Assembly: GCA_016210745.1 (NCBI GenBank)
Contig: JACQTO010000220.1
Location: forward strand, 1-64,000
From: Betaproteobacteria bacterium
GTDB taxonomy: Bacteria > Pseudomonadota > Gammaproteobacteria > Burkholderiales > SG8-39
Direction: 5' to 3'
DNA length: 64,000 bases
A program made the position numbers and the translations under genes. The notes beneath the pieces were generated by a model that was not told the origin of the DNA, ran no database searches, and saw only the letters and a list, made by a program, of their open reading frames with translations. Below are positions 1 through 8,296 of this stretch, one piece after another; the first letter of the stretch is position 1; every line of letters starts with the position of its first letter.

Positions 1-55
1 GAGCAGCCCCCTCCTAAGGGGCAGGTCGGACGTTCGATTCGTCTCCGGGGCGCCA
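1..55 (+). tRNA. tRNA-Arg(CCT), 3' part
   Basis: The window opens inside a tRNA. Bases 7-10 CCCC and 18-21 GGGG form the anticodon stem around the loop CTCCTAA (11-17), so the anticodon is CCT (arginine). A T-arm with loop TTCGATT follows, then the acceptor strand and an encoded CCA at 53-55. The 5' half lies before the window. This is the functional copy of the sequence repeated at 19640-19687, because only here is the 5' side of the anticodon stem present. Confidence 0.9.
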
Positions 56-58
56 TGA
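11..58 (+). repeat. attL: 48-bp direct repeat, left copy
   Basis: These 48 bases are identical to 19640-19687. They run from the anticodon loop of tRNA-Arg(CCT) to three bases past the CCA end, the usual place for tyrosine-recombinase crossover into a tRNA gene. The chromosomal tRNA continues leftwards, so this copy keeps the tRNA intact. Confidence 0.92.
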
Positions 59-101
59 AAACAATAGGTTACGGTGCAGGCTGGTGGTTGGTGTTTTTCT
101 G

Positions 102-120
102 GTGCTATGCGGGTGCTAGG
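102..120 (+). promoter_or_regulatory. Candidate arm-type integrase sites, left end
   Basis: GTGCTATG at 102-109 and GTGCTAGG at 113-120 are spaced 11 bp apart, one helical turn, about 45 bp inside attL. The same octamer occurs twice with the same 11-bp spacing beside attR (19500 and 19511). Shared phased repeats at both ends of an element are what arm-type binding sites of integrase or its excision factor look like. The role is inferred. Confidence 0.5.
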
Positions 121-204
121 AACCCGGCCAACAGGGCGGGGCCATCTTAGCAGAAGAACAGCCGGCAGACGGGGTAACGCCGCGAACCGAGGGGGGCCCG
201 GGAA

Positions 205-798
205 ATGGCAAAAAGGGAGCATCCGCTACTCAACGGCATCATCGCAGCCGTCGCGACGGCCGCTGCCTCCGCTCTTATCCCGGCAGTGCGCGAGTGGGTG
301 TCGACAGCCGCCATTGCCACTTGGTCGGTAATTCGCAGCGGATGGGCTCTGCTCACCGATTCGTACCCGGTGCCAGGCTGGGTGATCCTCATTACGCTGG
401 TGCTCGCTTGCCGGGCGGCGTTCATGCTGTATCGACGACTGGGGCACGCGCCCGAGGTCACCTGGGAAAACTCATACCGCGAAGACAGGATGCACTCGGC
501 GCTGTGGCGCTGGGGCTATGCGGCCGGTGACATCGTCGGATTGCAGCCATTCTGCCTGCAGTGCGATGCAGAACTCGTCTACGAGGAGCAGGGCCCGGAC
601 GTGCGGCGTAGGCTTTGGGACGACACCCCGATAGCGACAATCCTGCACTGCGAAACCTGCGGGGCTCGCAGCACCACGATGCAAGGCGATCGTCGATACG
701 CTTGGGCCAGCGTCGAAAGAGAAATCCGCAGGCGCATCAGAACAGGAGCGTGGCGACAACAGGTGAGATCAACGGAACCGCTTGGATCGCAAACATGA
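205..798 (+). CDS. Membrane protein with zinc-ribbon domain
   Basis: A 197-aa protein of unknown function at the left edge of the element, opposite in strand to the main operon, a usual place for cargo genes. Two hydrophobic segments (about residues 10-50 and 55-75) are followed by a soluble part with CLQC and, some 30 residues later, CETC, which would bind one zinc. The last 30 residues are rich in arginine. A membrane-tethered zinc-ribbon protein could act in lysogenic conversion or exclusion, but nothing in the sequence proves that. No family was recognised. Confidence 0.7.
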   Translation: MAKREHPLLNGIIAAVATAAASALIPAVREWVSTAAIATWSVIRSGWALLTDSYPVPGWVILITLVLACRAAFMLYRRLGHAPEVTWENSYREDRMHSALWRWGYAAGDIVGLQPFCLQCDAELVYEEQGPDVRRRLWDDTPIATILHCETCGARSTTMQGDRRYAWASVEREIRRRIRTGAWRQQVRSTEPLGSQT

Positions 799-824
799 CA
801 GCAGTGGCTAACTCTGAAGCGGTG

Positions 825-1046
825 TCATGCCGTCTCGACTCGACCCACTTGCCGCTTACCGTCCGCCGGTTCGCTGTTGTTGTTCGTACTCTTGTCGACG
901 AGTTCGCTTTCCCAAGAGATGGCGCGGTCAAGCCCCAACTTCAACCGCTCCCGTTCCGCGTTCAAGTCAGGCGCTTCCGTAGCAATGCGCAGCATGTTTT
1001 TCAGGGTTCCAAACACCCTTTGGTGAGGGGTAAGGGGTTCATCCAT
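825..1046 (-). CDS. Small hypothetical protein
   Basis: A 73-aa predicted helical, charged protein starting MDEPLTPHQR. The chosen ATG (1046-1044) has AGGA nine bases upstream. It fits exactly between the stop of the zinc-ribbon gene (798) and the start of the next plus-strand gene (1045), and its ATG overlaps that gene's ATG on the opposite strand. A longer reading frame upstream would overlap the neighbour almost completely and is rejected. Function unknown; the call rests on spacing, ribosome site and protein-like composition. Confidence 0.5.
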   Translation of the reverse strand: MDEPLTPHQRVFGTLKNMLRIATEAPDLNAERERLKLGLDRAISWESELVDKSTNNNSEPADGKRQVGRVETA

Positions 1047-1305
1047 GTCTGATCGTCCTGAAGTAAAACCGGGTGACTGGGTCATCGTTGGCGGCGTTCG
1101 GTGCGTTGTGGCGAATATCAGAGCCCTCGACGATCGATTCGGCGATTGCGAAGTCGTTTTCAATCCAAGCAAGCCGACCAATCGAGACATCAAATGGAGC
1201 GATGGCGCCTGGCATTTTGTTGAAACCGGTGATTTCGGCGGTTACGCAGACCACTATGAGCGCTTGCGCCAGTTCGTCCAGATACTCAAGTCAGGACGCT
1301 CGTAA
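1045..1305 (+). CDS. Small hypothetical protein
   Basis: An 86-aa protein opening MSDRPEVKPGDWVIVGGVRC, with AAGGGG seven bases before its ATG. The first 35 residues suggest a small beta-barrel (GDWVIVGG, RCVVANIRALDD), like domains that bind nucleic acid or peptides, but no family is recognised. It is one of three alternating-strand genes between attL and the end of the main operon, and its start codon overlaps that of the minus-strand gene before it. Confidence 0.6.
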   Translation: MSDRPEVKPGDWVIVGGVRCVVANIRALDDRFGDCEVVFNPSKPTNRDIKWSDGAWHFVETGDFGGYADHYERLRQFVQILKSGRS

Positions 1306-1338
1306 TAGGCTTGGCGAGGGGTGGCGCTTAGAAGAACG

Positions 1339-1614
1339 TCACTGCCGGCTCGCGCTGATCTCACTGCACTGCATCGTGTTCCCGCGCTCGTTGCTGTAGA
1401 TCACGCAGCGGTCGCCCCATGGGTAGCCGGGGATGATGAGGACCTTGACGCTCTCGGTGTCCGACAGGCGGTAGCTCTTCACGATGCGGGCCTGAGCGTT
1501 CTCCGCGCGCTCCTTGTAGTTGATCGGCGGCGGTTTGGCTTCTGTCGACGCTTGGCTGCCGCACCCTGCTATCAGCAGGCAGGCCAGCATCACGGCGAGA
1601 CTCGTGCGGTTCAT
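1339..1614 (-). CDS. Small lipoprotein, last gene of the element's operon
   Basis: A 91-aa protein with a signal peptide and lipobox (LLIAGC, Cys18), so probably a lipid-anchored periplasmic protein. The mature part starts with a proline-rich stretch (KPPPINYKER) and has two further cysteines near the C-terminus. Its ATG overlaps the stop of the 1768-aa gene as ATGA, so the two are translationally coupled. An outer-membrane spanin is possible from position and size, but the partner inner-membrane spanin was not found. It could equally be a lysogenic conversion lipoprotein. Confidence 0.75.
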   Translation of the reverse strand: MNRTSLAVMLACLLIAGCGSQASTEAKPPPINYKERAENAQARIVKSYRLSDTESVKVLIIPGYPWGDRCVIYSNERGNTMQCSEISASRQ

Positions 1615-4600
1615 CGGACACCCTGGCGGATCGCGTCCAACATGAAGTCCTTCGCGGTGCGCTTGATCGCGCGGTTATTCTCGTTGATCAGGCCCCGCTT
1701 CTCGTCAGAAGTATAGTCCCGATCGGCTCGGATCTCCTCGTTGTCCTTCCGCAGCCCCGAAAGGTCGCGTGCCACCTTGTTGGCATCCGGCGTGATGTCG
1801 ATCAAATCGCCGTGCTGCTCCTTGTAGGGTCCCTCCCTGGGGGTGCCCTCATACGCCCGCCGCAGGCTCGCCTCGCGTTGGCGCGCTTCCTTCAGCAGGT
1901 TGTAGAAGTCGGTGATGTACCGGCTGTTCGGATTGTCCGGATCGTGAACGAAAGCCCGAACGACCGGCATCTGTCGCCAGGTCTTCGCCGGTCCCTCGGG
2001 GTAATCGCCGAACTGCCGGGCCACCAGGTCGGCGAGCATCGTGGCATAGACGCCCATGGTGCCGAAGAAGCCGCGGACCACGTGATCGATCTGCGCCGGG
2101 CTGGTGTCGGTTGCCTCGCCAAGGGCGCGCGCCGTGATACTGGCCGAATTACCGTGCTGCAACGCCGGGTCCAGCCTTTCCTTGGCCTCTGGAACGATGG
2201 CGCGGTCCGTGAACGTGTTCTTGTTCGCCCAGATCTCAGCGGGGACGAGAAGCGCGGTCGGCGCCGCGCGCAGCGCGAAGACATCGTTCCAGACCGACAG
2301 GAGGCGCCTTCCGAAGTCCTTGCCGCGCTGCTCGATCGCCAGTTGTGTGAGCGCCTCGGGCACGCTGCCGAATATCGCCCCCCACTCGAACGGTTTCGGC
2401 AGGCGCAGCGGTATCACCTGGCCGTCCTTGTCGCGGAGACCGACATCGAAGTGCCAGTAGACGTTGCGCTCCCACTGCTCGAGTTCGTCATACCAGTCAG
2501 CGTCACGGTTGAGCATGTAGAGCGCGACACTGAACGCGGTGAGGAACGCCCCGCGAAAGAGCGTCCTGGCGAACTGCTCGCGGCCGCTGCGCACGCCCTT
2601 CGCCATGCCTTGCATCGCCGGGTTCAGGAACGGCGTGATGCGGGTCAGCAGCCGCACGGCCGGGTTGGCACCGTGAACGCCGAAGTCCACCGATACCTCC
2701 CGCGCGTTGTAGGCAGCCGCGATGAGGGCGTCGACACCGCCGGCCTTCGCTGTCTTCTTGAACTCGCCGACGCGGGTTCCCGCCTCAGATATTGAGCCCA
2801 GAGCGTGCAGGGCCCGCAGGACACCGACCGGGGTAAGGATCGTTCGGGGGTCGAACTTGCCGCGCTTGGCCATGCGGGCAAGGATCTTCGCCGTTTGCTG
2901 GCTGTCGCCCTTCCAGAGGTCCGCGTAGGCGCCGCCGAAGGCGCGATAGAGCTTCGCCACGTCGGAGCGTGTCGCGACCTCCTTGAAGCCGCCCATCGTG
3001 CTCGTCACAGGCAGGATGCCGGCCTTCGACTGGATGAAGCCGGAGAGCGTGTCCCGCATGAAGTTACGGGCCATGAAGTCCGGTGAAAGCGTGACGCCGG
3101 CCCTGAGCAGGTCGGAGGGCACCGAAAGGACCTTCTCGACGATACCAAGGTCCGCCGGCTCGAAGCTCTGCAGCGCTTTCCACAGCAGCTTGTTGTTGAC
3201 CTGCAGCGCCTTCGGCTCGCCGTTGATGCGGACAATCACGATGCGCTCGCCCTTGTCCTCGACGGGGCTCGGCACGATGAGCTTTTGAATCTGCGCGAGG
3301 GCCGCGGCGCTGTGCGAATCCAGCACCACGCCCTGTTTCTCGAATGCCTCCAGGATGGTGCGCTTCGGGACATTCAGCACCGCGTCGGGTATCGGGATCT
3401 GCTCGAGCCAGCGGCCACCGCCGGGCACTTCCTTTGCCAGGGCAAACGCCTTTGCGAGCACGGCATTGCGGTTCGTTGCGTAGATGATGTTCGCCGTGTT
3501 CTGCACCAAATTCGCAACGGGATCCCGCAGGTTCTCGGTGCCGCCGAAGATGCGTTTGAATGGGTTCTTGCCGCCGCCGTGCCGCGAGCCTTCCTCGGAC
3601 TCCCTGAAAAACGGGACGTAAGCCGTGTACTGCCGCAGCCGGTCGGCAATCGCAGGCGAGAGCAAGCCGCCGTCGACGGCGTACTCGATCAGTCGATTGT
3701 TGTAGTCGTAGACCTCCTCGGCGGCCTGCTTGAATTCCGGGGTCTCGAGCCTGAGCCCGGCGCGGATCTCCTCCGGGGTGTAGAGGTGCTCCTTGCCGTG
3801 CTCCATGAGCTCGCCGGCACGCCGCGCGATGAGGTAGGCGCTGAAGGGCTTCAAGTCGTGCGCAACGGGCTCCAGGATCGCGCGCAGCGGCTTGCCGTAG
3901 TTCTTCGGGTCTGCCCGCTTAACCGGATCGAAGGGAACGGCCTGTGACGTGATCCAGTCCTCGATTACGGCCGCATCGCCGGCGAGCAGATGCGCAGCCT
4001 TGAAGGGGTCCTTGCTCGGCACGATGTCGGGCTTCAGTTCGGCCACCATGCGCCGGAGCGGGACCCATTTGTCCAGGACTTCGAAGATGAAGCGGTCCCG
4101 CACGTCAGCCGCGCTCGCGCGCTCGGCGGTGGCCCCTACCTTCGCCAATATGCGATCGGCTGGCGGCAGGTTCTGCCAGTCCCGTATCGCGGTCCCGATG
4201 ATATCGAACGCCTTGCGGTGCCCGTTCTGATCGACGTACTGATCAAATGCTTTGCTGAAGCCCGGCGCGCGCTGCTGCGCCTGCTGCGGATCAGTCCAGA
4301 GGAAACGCAGGTACTCGGCGAAGCCTTCCTCGCGCTGCAGCGCCGGCCGCTTCTGTCCTGCCGCGTACGGCGTGATCGTGCGCAGCTCGTTCTCGTGCGC
4401 CTTCATGATGGTGCGAACTGTCCGGCTGGTCTCGCTGAAGTGATGCCCGGTTTCGTGCGCGATGACACCGATATCGTTCTGGTTCTGGATCCGGATCGTC
4501 TGAGGCTTGATCTTGTAGATGCCCAACGTGTCCCGGCTGAGCTTGAAGTGCCCCTCGTTGATCGGAACATTGAAGAGCTTGCGGATGGCCTGGCGGATCG

Positions 4601-6917
4601 CGTCCGGGCGTGCCTGGGCCGCGTTCGTCACAGGTTGGCCTGTACCTACCGCGGCGCCGGCATAGGCGGGGGTCATCACGACGCCCCTTGCTGCCGCCAG
4701 TTCGTCCGGGCCTGCTTGACCTGCGCTCTCGTCTTGCAGCGTCCCGGCCGACGTCATAAGCTCGCTGCCTTCGCCGCGCGCGGTCGTGGTCGCCTCTCCG
4801 GTTTGCTGGAGTCGGTCCGCAAAGCGGTTCTGCTCACCGGGAGCGGAAGGTGCCTCGCCAGCGCCCGAAGCTTGATCAGCCTGGCCCGCCGTGATGTTCT
4901 CCGGCGGGATGCCAAACTCCTGGAGCAAGTCCCGCCCGACACCCGCAGCGGATGCCGTCCGTACTGTGCCGCCCTGTTGTTCGACCTGCGCCGCGATGTC
5001 GGCGCGCTCAGCTTGGATCTGTTCGATGTGGTCCTCCACCGCCAGCGTGGCAGCTTCTCGCCCGGAAAGGAAATCCGCGTCCACGTAGCTCTTGGTGGCA
5101 CGGCGCAGCGCCTCCGCTTCGTACTCGGAAAGGCCAAGCCTGTTCATGACCTTTGACAGACTGCCCGACCTCAGACCCTCGCGCAGCATCCTGCCTTTTT
5201 CCAGCTGATCGTCCACGTCTCGCAAGGCAATGTCTGCCTTCTCGTCCAAGACGACCTTCCTACCGGTCTCGGCTTCGATCGCCTGCACCTTGACGGTGAT
5301 GTCGGCCAGAGACTTGCTTGTGGGCTCTAATCGGGTCGCTACCGGCGTGCTGGTGTCCTGCGGGATGCCGCCGGGTTGTTCGATCGGCGCGGTTGCCGCA
5401 GTGGGCGCCGCCTCGAGCTGCGCGGCAATCCCGAATTCCTGAAACAGATCACGGGCACCCGTCTGCTGGGCACCCGCTGCCGGCTGAGCGGTGACCGACT
5501 CGCGTAATTCCGTCGCTGCCGGGCTTTCCCTTGCCGCCAATGCACTTTCAGGCATTGGGGCGGCGGTTTGTCTGTCCTGCATCGTCGCAGGCGCTCCCTG
5601 GCGCGTTTCCGTGCCCGCAGCCGGCATCGTGAGCGCTGAATGCACACCACGCGCACCGCCGCCGACCATGGCACCAATTGCCGAGGCTTCGCCGACACCC
5701 TCCATCAACGGTTGGCCGGTGAAATAGTTTTGAATGACCTGCTGCGGGCCTTCTTGCCCGGGTCCTTCCGTCGCCGCGGCAACGGCGATGCGCTTGCCGA
5801 CAGAGTTCAGATCGTTGAACAGGCCGAAGCGATCGGTGACGGAGAGCAACCCGAGGTTGAGAAAGAACGCAAGGTCGGCTCGCTTGGCAGCCTGTGCCTC
5901 GGGTTGACCAGACCGCACGTTGCTTTCATACACGCTGTTGGCTTCGCCCGCGGCCTCGAGGGCGGCCATCGTACCGGCACCAGCCCACTTCGCGGCTACC
6001 GGCGAGAGCGCGGCCAGCGCAACGGTGCCTTTCTGAACGCCGACGCCGGGCACGTAGAAGGACGCCATGCTGCCGACCGCAGAGACCAGCTTGTCGCCGA
6101 AGGTCTGCCTAGTCGGCGTGATCCGCTCCGCGTAGCGCGTCATGCTGTCGCCGATGTCCTGCAAGTCTGGGATGCCGAGCTTGCGCCCAGCATAGGCGAG
6201 AGTGCCGCCTGTGCTTCCAACGACCCCTGAGCTGTAGTCGTTCCAAACGCGCCCCAAACCAGTCTGATCGAAGCCCTCGAAATCCGAGGGTTTAACCGAG
6301 GCCGGCTGCCTCGAACTATCCATGCCCAAGGCTATATCGGCTGCAGCCTGCCGCTGTGCGACATCTGAATCCATGCCGGCAACGCGCAGGCGTGCCGCGC
6401 GCTCATCGAGTCGATCGCCGGTAACGCGCTCCGTTGTCGTCATCAGGCGACCGGCGCGCTCCTTGTCCTTGGCCACGATGTCCCGAACGGCCGTACCCAA
6501 GACATCAGGTCTCGCTTCGGCCGCCGCGCGCTGATCTGGGGTCATCAGATCGACCTGCTGTTCCACGGTTCGGTACGTCCTGGCATTCAGCGGCGCAACG
6601 GGCGAGGCCTCTTCTGCCGCTCGAGCTGCGGGCCCGGGCTGGTAGTCGTCCATCACCGAGCGCCCGCCGCCGCTCCAGAACTGTTTGAACATGCCGCGCA
6701 CGGTATCAAGCAGGCCGCCCTCGTTCTTGGCCGACCGAACGCCGAACTCTGAAAAGAGGTCACGGCCCCCACCCGAGGTCGACGGCGCTCCGGGCTGCGC
6801 CGGCACGTCGAACTCCCGGAACAAATCGCGGCCGGCGCCCGAAGCCGAGGCCTCGGCAGCCGCGCTTTCACGCGGAGGGGCCGCTACACCAAAGGTCTCG
6901 AACAGATCGGCAGGCAT
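1611..6917 (-). CDS. 1768-aa polyvalent virion protein with metallopeptidase motif
   Basis: A very large phage-type protein, probably packed in the virion and delivered with the DNA. Five copies of a DLFxEFG-like motif occur: three in the first 65 residues and two further in (near 5420-5458 and 4891-4940 in DNA). A zincin motif HETGHH starts at residue 821, with E864/E868 (EEGFAEYL) as possible third ligand. The C-terminal half resembles large polyvalent protein-associated regions of internal virion proteins and has a short hydrophobic segment (FLTAFSVALYML). ATG at 6917 overlaps the previous stop as TGATG; the upstream TTG is less likely. Enzyme activity is untested inference. Confidence 0.8.
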   Translation of the reverse strand: MPADLFETFGVAAPPRESAAAEASASGAGRDLFREFDVPAQPGAPSTSGGGRDLFSEFGVRSAKNEGGLLDTVRGMFKQFWSGGGRSVMDDYQPGPAARAAEEASPVAPLNARTYRTVEQQVDLMTPDQRAAAEARPDVLGTAVRDIVAKDKERAGRLMTTTERVTGDRLDERAARLRVAGMDSDVAQRQAAADIALGMDSSRQPASVKPSDFEGFDQTGLGRVWNDYSSGVVGSTGGTLAYAGRKLGIPDLQDIGDSMTRYAERITPTRQTFGDKLVSAVGSMASFYVPGVGVQKGTVALAALSPVAAKWAGAGTMAALEAAGEANSVYESNVRSGQPEAQAAKRADLAFFLNLGLLSVTDRFGLFNDLNSVGKRIAVAAATEGPGQEGPQQVIQNYFTGQPLMEGVGEASAIGAMVGGGARGVHSALTMPAAGTETRQGAPATMQDRQTAAPMPESALAARESPAATELRESVTAQPAAGAQQTGARDLFQEFGIAAQLEAAPTAATAPIEQPGGIPQDTSTPVATRLEPTSKSLADITVKVQAIEAETGRKVVLDEKADIALRDVDDQLEKGRMLREGLRSGSLSKVMNRLGLSEYEAEALRRATKSYVDADFLSGREAATLAVEDHIEQIQAERADIAAQVEQQGGTVRTASAAGVGRDLLQEFGIPPENITAGQADQASGAGEAPSAPGEQNRFADRLQQTGEATTTARGEGSELMTSAGTLQDESAGQAGPDELAAARGVVMTPAYAGAAVGTGQPVTNAAQARPDAIRQAIRKLFNVPINEGHFKLSRDTLGIYKIKPQTIRIQNQNDIGVIAHETGHHFSETSRTVRTIMKAHENELRTITPYAAGQKRPALQREEGFAEYLRFLWTDPQQAQQRAPGFSKAFDQYVDQNGHRKAFDIIGTAIRDWQNLPPADRILAKVGATAERASAADVRDRFIFEVLDKWVPLRRMVAELKPDIVPSKDPFKAAHLLAGDAAVIEDWITSQAVPFDPVKRADPKNYGKPLRAILEPVAHDLKPFSAYLIARRAGELMEHGKEHLYTPEEIRAGLRLETPEFKQAAEEVYDYNNRLIEYAVDGGLLSPAIADRLRQYTAYVPFFRESEEGSRHGGGKNPFKRIFGGTENLRDPVANLVQNTANIIYATNRNAVLAKAFALAKEVPGGGRWLEQIPIPDAVLNVPKRTILEAFEKQGVVLDSHSAAALAQIQKLIVPSPVEDKGERIVIVRINGEPKALQVNNKLLWKALQSFEPADLGIVEKVLSVPSDLLRAGVTLSPDFMARNFMRDTLSGFIQSKAGILPVTSTMGGFKEVATRSDVAKLYRAFGGAYADLWKGDSQQTAKILARMAKRGKFDPRTILTPVGVLRALHALGSISEAGTRVGEFKKTAKAGGVDALIAAAYNAREVSVDFGVHGANPAVRLLTRITPFLNPAMQGMAKGVRSGREQFARTLFRGAFLTAFSVALYMLNRDADWYDELEQWERNVYWHFDVGLRDKDGQVIPLRLPKPFEWGAIFGSVPEALTQLAIEQRGKDFGRRLLSVWNDVFALRAAPTALLVPAEIWANKNTFTDRAIVPEAKERLDPALQHGNSASITARALGEATDTSPAQIDHVVRGFFGTMGVYATMLADLVARQFGDYPEGPAKTWRQMPVVRAFVHDPDNPNSRYITDFYNLLKEARQREASLRRAYEGTPREGPYKEQHGDLIDITPDANKVARDLSGLRKDNEEIRADRDYTSDEKRGLINENNRAIKRTAKDFMLDAIRQGVR

Positions 6918-8296
6918 CAACGAATACCCAGTTGCCGCCTCACCGCATCCGGTGTGATGCCGTACTTGCTGGCGGTAGCCTGAATGTCGGCATCGGTGAA
7001 GGTCTTGCCCTTGAGCGAATACGTGCCGCGGCCGGGTGCAGACACACTGCCGGCGCTTGTTCGCCCAGGCGCGGCCTCGCCCCCGGCTCCGCCCTTACCC
7101 TGGCGCAACGACTGGATTATTTCCTGCGCCTCGCGCACCGCCCGTGTTGCCCCATCCTTGCCGCGATAGCCGCCGCCTCGAACGAGATCGCGCGCCAGGC
7201 CAATGGCTGCGTCTTCCTCCGACTTTTGCCCGGTGTTGTGTAGCTTCTGGTACGCCTCGTCGTGCGTCTTGGCGACACCCTTGGTCACCAGGTAGTCCAT
7301 GTTCTTGATAAGCGCTGTGGTGGAGTCCTTGCCGTTTTTCTCGGCACTGCTCCGCAGCTTTGCCTTCAGCCGCTCGCTGAAATCGATCTTGGCAATGTCG
7401 GCGTAGATCTTCTGCTCTAAGCCTCGGAGATTGTCAGCGATCACCTTGCCATCCTGAACGAGCTTGCCCCCTGGGTTGAGGACGTACCCCTTCTTTTCCT
7501 TCACCAGCCCGGTGATCTCTGCATAGCGCGGCACATCGAAAACGTAGGGCGTCCCGTCCTCCGTCGTGGCAGCGATCTTCCCGTCCTTGCCTATTGACAG
7601 GCTGCCGGCGCGGATCCGGCGCGAGCCGCTCTCGTTGAAGATCTTCTCGATCTGGCTCGCCGGCTCGCCCATCAGTGCGGCCTTGGTCACCTTGAGCAGC
7701 CCTTCGTCTTCAAGCTTGCTCATCGTCGCGTGGATTCGTTGCACGGTGTCGATGTCGCCGCGACCCTGGGCGGATTTCATCACGGCGCCGAGCATGCCGT
7801 GGTAGGTCTTTCCGCCAGGAACCAGCGGAGCCGACGCCGTAGCGGGTGCCCGAGTCCCGGATGCAGCCTCCCTCGTTGCAGCTGTGCCGGTTCCTGCATC
7901 GTTTTCGTTCCCCACAGCGGCCACGGCGTCGGATCCCGTTGCGGTCTGCTGGTCCCCGACTTCAGACGCATCACGCACCCCCATGCTCGCTGTCGGCATG
8001 GCTGGCGATGGCGCAGGCGAAGCAGCCGGCGCGGGCTCTGATTCGCCTGGAGCACCGGATGCGGCGCCTCGATACGCTTCTACGTCTGCGGCCTCCCTTT
8101 CGGCGCTCTTGACGCCGAGCGTGCGCAACCGCTGCAGCAACTCGTGCTGCTCCTGGGATCGCCTGTCCGCGGTCTGCGCTCGCTTCTCCGCTTCCTGCGC
8201 CCGCTTCTCTACCTTGTCACGCAGATCCATCTGCTGGCCAATTTGAAAACCGCCGGCCAGGCCACTGGCAAGCCCCGCTACGAAGCCCTTAGGCAT
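6917..8296 (-). CDS. Phage structural or ejection protein with coiled coil
   Basis: A 459-aa protein with a glycine-rich start (FVAGLASGLAGGFQIGQQ), common in internal virion proteins, then a predicted coiled coil of about residues 24-55 rich in Glu, Arg and Gln. A low-complexity Ala/Pro/Ser linker follows (about 80-165) and then a mixed alpha/beta region. The ATG has GGAG at good spacing and overlaps the previous gene by 8 bases. Its place between the S74 protein and the giant polyvalent protein suggests a shared role in DNA ejection. Confidence 0.65.
   Translation of the reverse strand: MPKGFVAGLASGLAGGFQIGQQMDLRDKVEKRAQEAEKRAQTADRRSQEQHELLQRLRTLGVKSAEREAADVEAYRGAASGAPGESEPAPAASPAPSPAMPTASMGVRDASEVGDQQTATGSDAVAAVGNENDAGTGTAATREAASGTRAPATASAPLVPGGKTYHGMLGAVMKSAQGRGDIDTVQRIHATMSKLEDEGLLKVTKAALMGEPASQIEKIFNESGSRRIRAGSLSIGKDGKIAATTEDGTPYVFDVPRYAEITGLVKEKKGYVLNPGGKLVQDGKVIADNLRGLEQKIYADIAKIDFSERLKAKLRSSAEKNGKDSTTALIKNMDYLVTKGVAKTHDEAYQKLHNTGQKSEEDAAIGLARDLVRGGGYRGKDGATRAVREAQEIIQSLRQGKGGAGGEAAPGRTSAGSVSAPGRGTYSLKGKTFTDADIQATASKYGITPDAVRRQLGIR

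Noticed and set aside
1812..2795. Long plus-strand ORFs opposite the giant phage protein (also 3285-3947 and 3990-5156)
   Set aside because: They are antisense shadows of a high-GC gene: arginine-rich, without ribosome sites, and the minus-strand frame is continuous for 1768 codons.
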